Notes under the pieces: model-generated
The model's input: the letters and a program-made list of their open reading frames with translations, nothing else
What the model was told of the DNA's origin: nothing
Databases searched by the model: none
Translations under genes and position numbers: made by a program
Part shown: piece after piece, positions 40,940-49,209 of the stretch
Position numbering within the stretch: the stretch's first letter is position 1
Layout: each line of letters opens with the position of its first letter
Source: Acidobacteriota bacterium
Lineage (GTDB): Bacteria > Acidobacteriota > Thermoanaerobaculia > Multivoradales > Multivoraceae
Length of the DNA: 64,000 nt
Reading direction: 5' to 3'
Assembly (NCBI GenBank): GCA_026707545.1
Contig: JAPOWR010000005.1
Coordinates: 1-64,000, forward strand

Positions 40940-41012
40940 TGGCGGAGAGGGTGGGATTCGAACCCACGGATCGCGCAAACGGTCCAGGAGTTCTCGTGAG
41001 ACCGCCCGGCGG
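40940..41012 (-). pseudogene. tRNA-Ser 3'-half fragment
   Basis: The minus strand carries a serine-type T-arm and 3' end (CCGTGGGTTCGAATCCCACC, then CTCTCCGCCA) and a variable-arm-like stretch, almost the same as in the intact tRNA-Ser genes next to it. The 5' acceptor GGAGAGG and D-arm are missing: upstream sequence joins a GC-rich junction and the next tRNA. It is a partial duplication, or the scar of an integrated element that used the tRNA 3' end. Confidence 0.7.
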
Positions 41013-41023
41013 GGCCTAGGGCG

Positions 41024-41113
41024 TGGCGGAGAGGGTGGGATTCGAACCCACGGACCGCTCGCACGGTCAACGGTTTTCGAGACCGCCCCATTCGACCACT
41101 CTGGCACCTCTCC
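41024..41113 (-). tRNA. tRNA-Ser (CGA)
   Basis: 90-nt type II tRNA on the minus strand. Acceptor GGAGAGG pairs with the 3' side, then G and encoded CCA. Anticodon stem GCGGT/ACCGT with loop CTCGAAA, anticodon CGA (reads UCG). Long variable arm present. Confidence 0.93.
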
Positions 41114-41160
41114 TCGTTCCCAGGCCTCTTGGTGCGCCTTCACCTTCTCCAGCCCCAGAA

Positions 41161-41250
<90 letters not shown>

Positions 41251-41251
41251 C

Positions 41252-41758
41252 TCAAACGAAAAGCCCGCTCGACCGTAGACGCCGGAAGAACGCGCGCAAC
41301 AAAGCTGAGCTCTCCTCCGCCAGGACGCCGGAGCATACCGCGATTTGGTGATTCAGTCTCGGTTCACGGACGACATCGCCGACCGAGCCGCAGTAGCCGC
41401 CCTTCGGATCCCGCGCCCCGAACACGAGTCGCTCCACGCGGGCGTTGACCATCGCCCCGGCGCACATCGCGCAGGGCTCGAGCGTCGTGTACACGGCGCA
41501 GCCCTCCAGTCGCCAGCCGTTCTGGCGGGCGGCTGCCTGAGCCAGTGCGATCATCTCGGCATGGGCCATCGGGTCGCCCCAGGACTCCCTGCGGTTGTGG
41601 CCACGGCCGACCACCTCTCCGTCGCGCACGACCACCGCGCCCACCGGAACCTCACCGGCGGCAGCCGCGAGCCGGGCCTCCTCGAGAGCCAACCCCATGG
41701 CAGTTCGATCGTCCACCCGGAGACCCTCCATCCAGTCGGCGAGCAACCGTAGCAGCAT
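41252..41758 (-). CDS. tadA: tRNA(adenine34) deaminase TadA
   Basis: Converts A34 to inosine in tRNA-Arg(ACG). Zinc-deaminase motifs: DPMAHAEMIALAQAA (His and catalytic Glu) and TTLEPCAMCAGAMVNARV (two Cys). VPVGAVVVRDGEVVGRGHNRRE is the family N-terminus. The first 20-odd residues may be extra; a start at an internal ATG (41731) is possible. Ends next to tRNA-Ser(GGA). Confidence 0.94.
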   Translation of the reverse strand: MLLRLLADWMEGLRVDDRTAMGLALEEARLAAAAGEVPVGAVVVRDGEVVGRGHNRRESWGDPMAHAEMIALAQAAARQNGWRLEGCAVYTTLEPCAMCAGAMVNARVERLVFGARDPKGGYCGSVGDVVREPRLNHQIAVCSGVLAEESSALLRAFFRRLRSSGLFV

Positions 41759-41861
41759 CCGTTCCCGCGCGGCATCCAGACCGTCCGCCAGGCGACGCGG
41801 GCTGCTACCATTCCGGTCGATTCCCCGTCTCTACGCACGGACGCGGGATCGAGAGGTGACC

Positions 41862-41967
41862 GAAGGGTTCGGGCCCTGTGAATCGACCGGCCCCGAACCT
41901 CGTCAGGCCCGGAAGGGAGCAGCGATAGGGTGTTCGTTTCGAGGGCGCAGTACAGCCGGAACCCTTC
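41862..41967 (+). ncRNA. ffs: Signal recognition particle RNA (4.5S type)
   Basis: The stretch contains the domain IV core GTCAGGCCCGGAAGGGAGCA followed by GC, with the GGAA tetraloop and symmetric and asymmetric loop sequences of SRP RNA. The ends pair: GAAGGGTTC (41862-41870) with GAACCCTTC (41959-41967). About 106 nt, no Alu domain, as in Gram-negatives. It lies directly ahead of dnaX, a common neighbour of ffs. Confidence 0.92.
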
Positions 41968-41994
41968 ATTGACTTCTCCCTCCAGCGGCCGGCC

Positions 41995-43692
41995 GTGACG
42001 TACCAGGCGCTGGCGCGCAAGTGGCGCCCCCAGAGGTTCGCGGAGCTGGTCGGCCAGGAGGCCATCGTGACCGCGCTGGGAAACGCCCTGCGCGAAGGGC
42101 GGATCGCCCAGGCCTACCTGTTCTCGGGCATCCGCGGCGTCGGCAAGACGACGGCGGCCAGGGTCCTCGCAAAGGCGCTGAACTGCGTCGGCCCCGACGG
42201 TTCCGCCGCTGCGCCGGCCGCCGAGCCGTGCAACGAGTGCCCCGTCTGCGCCGAGATCACGCAGGGGGGCGACCTGGACGTTCTCGAGATCGACGCCGCC
42301 ACCTACTCCAAGGTCGACCAGGTCCGCGACCTCACCGAGAGCCTGAAGTACGGCCCCGCGCGCGACCGCTACAAGGTCGTCGTCCTGGACGAGATCCACC
42401 GGCTCTCGGGCTCGGCCTTCGACGCGTTGCTGAAGATCGTCGAGGAGCCGCCGCCGCACCTGACATTCATCTTCGCGACGACCGAGATCGAGAAGGTGCC
42501 CGCGACTGTCCTCTCCCGCTGTCAGGAGTTCCACTTCCGGCGCGTCGCAGCCAGGGAGATGGTGGCCCACCTGACCAGGATCTGCGAAGCGGAGGGAATC
42601 GAGGCCAGCCGGGCGACCCTGCACCTGATCGCACGCGCCTCCGAGGGCAGTGTGCGCGACGCGGTCGCCCTCCTCGACCAGCTCGCCACGTTCGGCGATG
42701 GGAAGCTGGCCGACGAGGATGTCGGCCGGCTGCTGGGCGGAATCGACACGAAACTGCTCTCCACCCTTCTTTCGGCGATCCTGGCCGGCGACGGAGCCCA
42801 GGTGTCGCTGACGATCCGCTCGATCGAGGACGGGGGCAGCGATCCGCGGCAGGTGTTCACCCACTTCCTGGGCTTCCTGCGCAGCGCCCTTCACCTGGCG
42901 CAGGGTCTCGACCCCGAGCAGGTCGATCTTCCCGGCGAAGCCGCGAAGGAACTCGCTCGGGTGGCGGCAGATGCAGGCTACGAGAACCTGCTCCGGCTGC
43001 TGCATCTGCTGCTCAGCAGCGAAACGGTCGTGCGGCGCGCCGACGCTCCCGGTCTGGCGCTGGAGGTCGCCCGGCTCCGCGCCGCCGAGTTGCCGAGACT
43101 CGTCCGGATCGAGCGACTCGGGGCCACGCTGCCGGACGCCCTTCCCGCCGCGACGGAATCGACTGCTCCACCCGGTGCGCCTGCGCAGGGTCCGCCGGGT
43201 GCGTCCGGCGCCGACGGCCCGGCAGGCTCCGCGGGCACCGGCGACGAGATCCAGCGTCTCCTGGCTTCCAGGCATCCTTCCCTGGCCGGCCTGCTCGACT
43301 TTCACAAGGCCGGGTTCACGGTGCAGGGCAGCACACTCGTCGTCACCGCGGTTCCGGCCCTCGAGGAGGCGCTTCGCGACGCCTCGAAGGCGGCCCAACT
43401 GAAGGACGCCGCCCGCGCCGTCCTGGGCCCCGATGCCGACTGGAAGACGACTGGCGCCGCGCCCGGCGCGCGAGAAGACGCCCCTTCCCCGGCCGGTCGC
43501 GCCCCACGGACCAACCCGCCGAGGCCGGCGCGGGAAACGGCGCCAGGCCGCCCACACCGGCGATCCGAGGGCCGCGGCGGCCCCCAGCCAAGCGAGAAGG
43601 CGCGCCGGACCGCGGAGGAGAACCCGACCGTGCGCGCGGTGCTCGATATCTTCGGCGGCCGCGTGGTCGACGTAAGGCCACGGACCCACTGA
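41995..43692 (+). CDS. dnaX: DNA polymerase III subunit gamma/tau
   Basis: Clamp-loader ATPase. Motifs: YQALARKWRPQRFAELVGQE, P-loop SGIRGVGKTTAARVLAKALNC, a zinc module (CNECPVCAEI), VVVLDEIHRLSGSAFDALLKIVEEPP and the sensor FIFATTEIEKVPATVLSRCQ. After about residue 370 a Pro/Ala-rich linker leads to a tau-like C-terminus. GTG start at 41995. No slippery A-run for gamma frameshifting was seen. Followed by ybaB and recR, the classic order. Confidence 0.95.
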   Translation: MTYQALARKWRPQRFAELVGQEAIVTALGNALREGRIAQAYLFSGIRGVGKTTAARVLAKALNCVGPDGSAAAPAAEPCNECPVCAEITQGGDLDVLEIDAATYSKVDQVRDLTESLKYGPARDRYKVVVLDEIHRLSGSAFDALLKIVEEPPPHLTFIFATTEIEKVPATVLSRCQEFHFRRVAAREMVAHLTRICEAEGIEASRATLHLIARASEGSVRDAVALLDQLATFGDGKLADEDVGRLLGGIDTKLLSTLLSAILAGDGAQVSLTIRSIEDGGSDPRQVFTHFLGFLRSALHLAQGLDPEQVDLPGEAAKELARVAADAGYENLLRLLHLLLSSETVVRRADAPGLALEVARLRAAELPRLVRIERLGATLPDALPAATESTAPPGAPAQGPPGASGADGPAGSAGTGDEIQRLLASRHPSLAGLLDFHKAGFTVQGSTLVVTAVPALEEALRDASKAAQLKDAARAVLGPDADWKTTGAAPGAREDAPSPAGRAPRTNPPRPARETAPGRPHRRSEGRGGPQPSEKARRTAEENPTVRAVLDIFGGRVVDVRPRTH

Positions 43693-43727
43693 CCCTCCGA
43701 GTTCAAACCCGACAAGGAACGTCCACG

Positions 43728-44021
43728 ATGAACATCCAGAAGCTGATGCGGCAAGCCCAGGAAATGCAGCAGCAGATGCAGCGCGATCTGGCGGCAGCCG
43801 AGTTCACCGCCAGTGTCGGCGGCGGCATGGTCGAGGTGCGCATGAACGGCGAAAAGGAGGTCCTGGGCGTTCACATCGATCCGGAAGTCCTGGACCCTGA
43901 GGATGCGGGCATGGTCCAGGACTTGGTGCAGGCCGCCGTCAACGAAGCTGGACGCAAGGTGAACGAGTACGTGGGCCAACGTCTCGGCGGCATGGCCGCC
44001 GGGATTCCCGGCCTGACGTGA
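43728..44021 (+). CDS. ybaB: YbaB/EbfC nucleoid-associated protein
   Basis: A 97-residue DNA-binding protein: NIQKLMRQAQEMQQQMQRDLA, FTASVGGGMVEVRMNGEKEVLGVHIDPEVLD, MVQDLVQAAVNEAGRKV. Dimeric tweezers-type DNA binder. AAGGA precedes the ATG at a good distance. Its stop overlaps recR, as in the dnaX-ybaB-recR operon of many bacteria. Confidence 0.95.
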   Translation: MNIQKLMRQAQEMQQQMQRDLAAAEFTASVGGGMVEVRMNGEKEVLGVHIDPEVLDPEDAGMVQDLVQAAVNEAGRKVNEYVGQRLGGMAAGIPGLT

Positions 44022-44608
44022 TGCCGGCCGATCCGCTCTCCAGCCTCGTAGAGGAGCTCTCACGCCTGCCGGGCATCGGCCCGAAGACCGCCCGGCGACT
44101 GGCGCACCATCTGCTCCGCGTCGACCGGAGCCGAGCCGAAGCGCTCGCACAGGCGGTCATCGACGTCAAGGACCGCATGATCCACTGCTCCACCTGTCAC
44201 CAGATCACCGCGGTGGATCCCTGCTCGATCTGCAACGACCCGCAGCGCGACCAGACCAAGCTCTGCGTCGTCGAGGAGCCGTTCAACATCGAGCCCATCG
44301 AGCGCACCGGCGAGTTCCACGGCGTCTACCACGCCCTTCTGGGCTCTCTTTCGCCCCAACGGGGCGTGGGACCGGATGAGCTGACGGTCGCCTCCCTCCT
44401 GGAGCGCCTCGACGGCATCGAAGAAGCCATCCTGGCGATGAACCCGAACGTCGAAGGCGAAGCAACGGCCCTCTACCTGGCTAACCTACTCGCCCGCCGC
44501 GGCGTCCGCGTCACCCGCCTCGCCTTCGGCCTCCCCGTCGGCGGCGACATCGACTACGCCGACCAGGTCACCCTGGCGCGGTCCCTGGCCGGCCGCCGCT
44601 CGTTGTAG
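44021..44608 (+). CDS. recR: Recombination protein RecR
   Basis: Acts with RecF/RecO to load RecA at gaps. Helix-hairpin-helix LSRLPGIGPKTARRLAHHLL, a zinc finger CSTCHQITAVDPCSIC, and a Toprim domain starting LCVVEEPFNIEPIERTGEFHGVYHALLGSLSP. ATG at 44021 overlaps the ybaB stop; a GTG at 44018 would add one residue. Length 195. Confidence 0.95.
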   Translation: MPADPLSSLVEELSRLPGIGPKTARRLAHHLLRVDRSRAEALAQAVIDVKDRMIHCSTCHQITAVDPCSICNDPQRDQTKLCVVEEPFNIEPIERTGEFHGVYHALLGSLSPQRGVGPDELTVASLLERLDGIEEAILAMNPNVEGEATALYLANLLARRGVRVTRLAFGLPVGGDIDYADQVTLARSLAGRRSL

Positions 44609-44655
44609 CTGGGCACCCGCCCGTCCGGAGCCCGTGGGCAGGGCGTTGCGCGGCC

Positions 44656-44840
44656 CCCGCCCGTCTTGGGGCCGGAGGGGTCAGCTCCCAGGGTGACGTG
44701 AGCGCTTGATTGGAGATGTAAGGGGGTGGCGCTCACTCCGCTTCACTCGCTCCGGTTCGTCGTCGGTGGCTGCTATGTCGTCGGGCGTCGCTCGTTCAGA
44801 GGCACCTGGGAGCTGACCCCTCCGGCCCCGACTGGGCGGG
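44656..44840. repeat. Non-coding inverted-repeat element, copy 2 (about 185 bp)
   Basis: Perfect 25-bp arms at 44668-44692 and 44805-44829, extended outward by a looser CCCGCCC/GGGCGGG pair. The 112-bp interior, read on the minus strand, matches copy 1: the same 14-mer at 44779-44792, the AACCGGAGCG block at 44748-44757 and GAGCGCCA at 44727-44734, with equal spacings. It lies between convergent recR and the aminotransferase gene. No ORF is credible. Confidence 0.75.
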
Positions 44841-44852
44841 TGCAGCCCGAAG

Positions 44853-46055
44853 CTACGCGGTCGCGATGCGCTCGCAGATGCGGTCGAGCGTCGACTCGTC
44901 GAGGTAGGGGTGCATGGGCAGGCTGACGACCCGGTGGGCCAGGCTCTCGCTGACCGGCAGCGATCCCGGACCGCGGCCATGGCGTTCGTACGCCGGCTGC
45001 AGGTGCATCGGCAGCGGGTAGTGGACCGCGGTCGGAATGCCGGCGCGTGCGAGGTGTGCACGCAGAGCGTCTCGGGTCGGTGCGGACGGCCTTCCGTCCG
45101 CGTCGTCCACGCGCAGGGTGTACTGGGCCCAACTCGACTCGACCTCGGGTTCGCACGCCGGCACGGCGACGCGCCACGGCGTGCGCATCGACGCCGACAC
45201 CTCGCCCAGCCTTCTGGTGTAGCCGGCGGCGACGGCGCGGCGAGCGGCCAGTTCCTGATCGAAGATCGTCAGTTTCGCCAGGAGAACGGCAGCCTGCAGG
45301 GTGTCCAGCCTGCCGTTCATCCCCAGGCGCACGATGTCGTAGCGGTCGGCGCTCTGGCCGTGTTCGCGCATCGACCGCACCACCTCGACGACGGCTGGTT
45401 CCCTGGAGAAGATCGCGCCGGCGTCGCCGTAGGCTCCGAGCGGCTTGGCGGGGTAGAAGCTGGTGGTCGTCAAGGCGGCGAGCGATCCGGCCGGCCGGCC
45501 TCCGCGACGGGCACCGAAGCTCTGGGCGGCATCCGAGACGACCTCCAGCCCCCTTGAAGCCGCCCAGTCGGCCAGCGGCTGCCCGGGCATCGGCTGGCCG
45601 AACAGGTCGACGGTGATCACCGCCCTGGGGACGGCGCCGCCGGTCCGCTCGAGCCTCTCGAACTCCCGCTCGAGGGACCCCATGTCGAGCAGGAAGTCGT
45701 CCTCCCGGACGTCGACGAACACCGGGACGGCGCCCGCGAGCAGGACGACTTCCGCCGTCGCCGTGAACGTGAAGGAAGGAACGAACACCGCGTCGCGCCG
45801 CCCCTCGGTGCGGCCGACGCCTAGTGCGAGCAGGGCGATCAGCAGGGCGTCCGACCCGCTGGATACGGCGACCGCCGGCGCGCCACCGAGCCGGCCCAAC
45901 TCGGCCTCCAGTTCCTCGACCTCGGGTCCCATGACGTAGCGGCCATGGTCGAGGACGGCCGCGATCCGCCGGTCGATCTCCGGCCGCAGCCGCCTCGACT
46001 GTGCGGCCAGGTCGACGAAGGGAATCGGCTGCCGTTCCTCGGTGGCCGTCGTCAT
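44853..46055 (-). CDS. DegT/DnrJ/EryC1-family aminotransferase
   Basis: PLP-dependent sugar aminotransferase family. FVDLAAQSRRLRPEIDRRI and HGRYVMGPEVEELE start the fold, VSSGSDALLIALLALG binds the cofactor phosphate, LEVVSDAAQSFGARRGG and the Schiff-base Lys in SFYPAKPLGAYGDAGAIF. C-terminal PTAVHYPLPMHLQPAY is typical. ATG at 46055 gives 400 residues and overlaps the mutY stop (ATGA). Substrate probably a nucleotide-linked keto-sugar for surface glycan; no glycan cluster is adjacent. Confidence 0.9.
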   Translation of the reverse strand: MTTATEERQPIPFVDLAAQSRRLRPEIDRRIAAVLDHGRYVMGPEVEELEAELGRLGGAPAVAVSSGSDALLIALLALGVGRTEGRRDAVFVPSFTFTATAEVVLLAGAVPVFVDVREDDFLLDMGSLEREFERLERTGGAVPRAVITVDLFGQPMPGQPLADWAASRGLEVVSDAAQSFGARRGGRPAGSLAALTTTSFYPAKPLGAYGDAGAIFSREPAVVEVVRSMREHGQSADRYDIVRLGMNGRLDTLQAAVLLAKLTIFDQELAARRAVAAGYTRRLGEVSASMRTPWRVAVPACEPEVESSWAQYTLRVDDADGRPSAPTRDALRAHLARAGIPTAVHYPLPMHLQPAYERHGRGPGSLPVSESLAHRVVSLPMHPYLDESTLDRICERIATA

Positions 46056-47152
46056 GGCCCGGAGTGTATGGGGATTGAGGCCAACGACTTGGGGAGCAGC
46101 GACGAGGTCGGCAGATCGTCGATCTCCTCCGGAGCGAACCACCCTAGTTCACCCCCGGCCGATCCCGAGCCGGGCTCCTCGCGCCCCGCTTCCGGCCGCC
46201 AGTGGGCGGCAGCCACACGAACGTAGAAGTCCCGATAGGTGACCGCGTGACGAACCACGGCGCCGTCCTCGCACTCCCAGTCGCCACCGAACGCCTCGCC
46301 CAGCTGCGCCGCCGCTTCGCCCAGGGACTCGTCCCCCCGCCCGAGCTCGACCGTCGGCAGATGCCAGCGGCCGGCCAGCCACTCCGCGTCATCGGGCCGG
46401 CGGTGCAGTAGCAGGCCGGGACCTTCCCTGACCACGGCCGTGAAGCAGTAGACGTTTTCTCGATCCCGACGCGGGGCCGCGGCCGGGTAGTCCCGGGGAT
46501 CCAATCCGGCGGTCCTGAAGGCCGCACACCCCGGAGAAAGCGGACAGGCGTCGCAGTCCGGGCGCCTGTGCCGGCAGACGAGCGATCCCACCTCCATCAA
46601 GGCCTGATTCGAATGGCCGGGGCGTTCCGGGTCCAGGAGCCTCGCCGCGGTCGCCAGCAGGCCACGTCGGGCCTCCGCCCGCTTCGGCGGCAGCGGGGAA
46701 GCCAGAAACCGGCTCAGCACCCGCTCCACGTTGCCGTCGAGCACCGGCACGCATTCACCGTCCAGCCGGCTGGCGAGCATCGCGGACGTGTAAGGGCCCA
46801 CGCCGGGCAACTCACTCCATTCCGCGGCGCTTCCGGGAAGCTCGGCCCGTCGGGCCAGGATGCGGGCCGCGCGATGGAGGTTCCGCGCCCGGCGGTAGTA
46901 GCCGAGGCCCGACCAGGCTGCCTCCACCTCCTCGACCGCGGCTTCGGCCATCGCATCGAGCGTCGGGAAGGCCTCGAGGAAGCCCGGATAGCGCGACACC
47001 ACGACCTCGCTGCGGGTCTGCTGGAGCATGACTTCCGCAACCAGCACTTCATAGGGATCCTCGGATCGCCGCCACGGCAAGTCGCGGCGCCAGCGGTCAA
47101 ACCAGTCCAGGAGCCCGTCCCTGAGCTGCTCCGGAGGGACTAACTGCAACAT
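46052..47152 (-). CDS. mutY: A/G-specific adenine glycosylase MutY
   Basis: Removes adenine mispaired with 8-oxoG. Motifs: DLPWRRSEDPYEVLVAEVMLQQT, helix-hairpin-helix WSELPGVGPYTSAM with the catalytic Asp in VPVLDGNVERVLSR, and a [4Fe-4S] loop CRHRRPDCDACPLSPGC. A C-terminal NUDIX-like 8-oxoG domain follows (GLLLHRRPDDAEWLAGRWHLPT). Length 366. Upstream is the dnaA promoter region. Confidence 0.95.
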   Translation of the reverse strand: MLQLVPPEQLRDGLLDWFDRWRRDLPWRRSEDPYEVLVAEVMLQQTRSEVVVSRYPGFLEAFPTLDAMAEAAVEEVEAAWSGLGYYRRARNLHRAARILARRAELPGSAAEWSELPGVGPYTSAMLASRLDGECVPVLDGNVERVLSRFLASPLPPKRAEARRGLLATAARLLDPERPGHSNQALMEVGSLVCRHRRPDCDACPLSPGCAAFRTAGLDPRDYPAAAPRRDRENVYCFTAVVREGPGLLLHRRPDDAEWLAGRWHLPTVELGRGDESLGEAAAQLGEAFGGDWECEDGAVVRHAVTYRDFYVRVAAAHWRPEAGREEPGSGSAGGELGWFAPEEIDDLPTSSLLPKSLASIPIHSGP

Positions 47153-47537
47153 GTGTCAGAACCTAGGCCGACCGAGGCCGCCGGCCGGCCGACCGACCGT
47201 CAAGAAAAGATGAAGAAAGTGGTCCGAAACCTCTTGTTCCCGCGTGGGCCCGCTGCTATCCTGCCCTTCTCGCGCAACGGAGACCGCCCGGCCTGAAACC
47301 ACTGGACGCCTGCTTGGCCGAGAACCGCCAGTTTCGGCGCCGGTCGTCCCGAGTTTTTCCACACTGTGCGGAAAAGCTGCGGAACATAGCTCTACGGAGC
47401 GGCTTGTCCCTAGCAAACGTCTAGGACAGAGGTGGTGAGCGCGGATCTGGAGTCGGGGGGATCGGTGCGTCTCGGGAAGGGGAACAGGAAGGACAAAGGG
47501 GGGCTGGCGCCGGACGGCGCTGAACGGAGTGTGCGGC
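47153..47537. promoter_or_regulatory. Region upstream of dnaA with a DnaA-box-like site
   Basis: A 385-bp divergent gap between mutY and dnaA. TTTTCCACA at 47355-47363 matches the DnaA box consensus TTWTNCACA, and a mirror-like TGTGCGGAAAA follows at 47365-47375. A near-perfect inverted repeat TGTCCCTAG/CTAGGACA is at 47405-47428. It likely holds the dnaA promoter and autoregulatory sites. No gene is seen. Confidence 0.5.
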
Positions 47538-48869
47538 ATGCCTAGTTCCGTTTGGCCGACTCTACGCCGCCAGCTGCGCGCGGACCTGCCGCCAGAGGAG
47601 TTCCGGACCTGGTTCCACCCACTCCGGGTCGCTTCCGAGGACGCGGAGCGGCTGGTCCTCGAAGCGCCGAACTCCCGCTTCGTCGCGGCGCTGGAGGAGG
47701 GCTTCCGGCCGATCGTCGACTGGGCGATCGCCGATCTCAAGGGGCCTACGTTCGAGGTTCTCTTCAAGAGCAGCGACTCCATCAAGGAGGCGGCGCGGCC
47801 CGCGCCGAGTCCCCCGAAGACGCCGGCTGCCGAGGACGCCGTGCCCAGCGGGAGTTCCCTCAATCCCCAGTACCGCTTCGACTCGTTCGTGATCGGCAAC
47901 TCGAACCGGTTCGCAGGCGCCGCGTCGCAGGCGGTGGCGGAGAAGCCCGGAATCGCCTACAACCCCCTCTTCCTCTACGGCGGCGTGGGCCTGGGCAAGA
48001 CCCACCTCCTGCACGCGATCGGCAACCGGCTCCGCCGTACCCTGCCCGGTACGCGCGTCGTCTATCTGGCAGCCGAGGACTTCGTCAACGATCTGATCAC
48101 GTCGATCCGCTTCGAGAGGATGCCAGCCTTCCGCGAGCGCTACCGCACGATCGATGTGCTTCTGGTGGACGACATCCAGTTCCTGGCCAAGAAGGAGCGT
48201 TCGCAGGAGGAGTTCTTCCACACCTTCAACGTGCTCTACACGCGCCAGAAGCAGATCATCGTCACGTCCGACGCGCAGCCGCGGGACCTCGCCGACATGG
48301 AAGAGCGGCTCCGCAGTCGTTTCGGCTCCGGTCTGCTCGCGGACATCCAGCCCCCGGACCTGGAGACGAAGGTCGCCATTCTCCAACGCAAGGCCCGGCA
48401 GGTGCAGGGCCTCGATCTCGATACCGACGTCGCCCTGTTCATCGCCCGCCAGGTGCACTCCAACGTGCGCGAACTCGAAGGGCTGCTCAACCGCGTCACC
48501 GCCTTCGCGTCGCTCTCGGGCGCGCGTCTCGACCTGGACTTCGCGAAGGAGGCCCTCCGCGATGTGCTTCCGGAACAGGACCGGCCGGTGTCTTCCGCGC
48601 AGATCGTCAAGCTGGTAGCCCATCACTACGGGCTCAAGGTGCGCGAGATCAAGAGCAAGAGCAACTCGCGGCAGATCACGTATCCCCGGCAGATCGCGAT
48701 GTACCTCTGCAAACGGCTGACCCAGATGTCCTATCCGGAAATCGGCAGGCTGTTCAACGGCAAGCATCACTCTACGGTGATGTACTCCGTCGAGCAGATC
48801 GAGCGCCGTCGCTCCGAAGACGAGCGCCTCGCCGCTCAGCTGGAACGCTTCACCCGTCAACTCGGTTGA
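47538..48869 (+). CDS. dnaA: Chromosomal replication initiator protein DnaA
   Basis: Opens oriC. Domain I at the N-terminus (WPTLRRQLRADLPPEEFRTWFHPL), a short linker, AAA+ domain III with YGGVGLGKTHLLHAIGN, VLLVDDIQFLAKKERSQEEFFHTFN and LRSRFGSGLLADIQPPDLETK, and domain IV with YPRQIAMYLCKRLTQMSYPEIGR and the signature HHSTVMYSV. ATG at 47538 with GGAG about 9 bases upstream is preferred to the GTG at 47529. Length 443. Confidence 0.97.
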   Translation: MPSSVWPTLRRQLRADLPPEEFRTWFHPLRVASEDAERLVLEAPNSRFVAALEEGFRPIVDWAIADLKGPTFEVLFKSSDSIKEAARPAPSPPKTPAAEDAVPSGSSLNPQYRFDSFVIGNSNRFAGAASQAVAEKPGIAYNPLFLYGGVGLGKTHLLHAIGNRLRRTLPGTRVVYLAAEDFVNDLITSIRFERMPAFRERYRTIDVLLVDDIQFLAKKERSQEEFFHTFNVLYTRQKQIIVTSDAQPRDLADMEERLRSRFGSGLLADIQPPDLETKVAILQRKARQVQGLDLDTDVALFIARQVHSNVRELEGLLNRVTAFASLSGARLDLDFAKEALRDVLPEQDRPVSSAQIVKLVAHHYGLKVREIKSKSNSRQITYPRQIAMYLCKRLTQMSYPEIGRLFNGKHHSTVMYSVEQIERRRSEDERLAAQLERFTRQLG

Positions 48870-49209
48870 GGCGACGCCAACTCCCGCGGACGGTTCCCGG
48901 CGCCGCCCGCCACCGAACATCCTGCGGAATCGCGGCGGATCCGCCCTGGAGCAAACTGCGCGGCGGCGGTGGATTCACAGGGCGTCCGCTTCGGCCCTTC
49001 TGCGGACCCAGGTCGATCCGGATCCGACCCGAGCACGGCACGGCGCTGAAATGCACAGCGAGTCCGCCGCCGAGTCCGCCGCTTACCGACAGGGATCTCT
49101 ACCTGTAACCTTTGTGTTTTGAATGGTTTAGATAACAGATGCACAGCCGTTTCCATGGCCTTCTACGGCAACTTGGATGGTGTATATTGACTCCCTGAGG
49201 AGAGCGTAG
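48870..49209. other. oriC: Candidate origin region (oriC) between dnaA and dnaN
   Basis: A 340-bp gap. Three same-strand ATNCACAG words occur: ATTCACAG at 48973, ATGCACAG at 49051 and 49139, resembling relaxed DnaA boxes. Between the last two is an AT-rich stretch (about 49105-49140), which could be an unwinding element. TATATT at 49183 is a plausible -10 for dnaN, and TGAGGAGAG is its ribosome site. The assignment is from position and word pattern only. Confidence 0.45.

Noticed and set aside
41995-43692. Programmed frameshift in dnaX for a gamma form
   Set aside because: No A-rich slippery heptamer or following stem was seen in the gene.
49061-49083. Tandem GAGTCCGCCGCC repeat near the candidate origin
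   Set aside because: Only two short copies; too little to call an iteron array.
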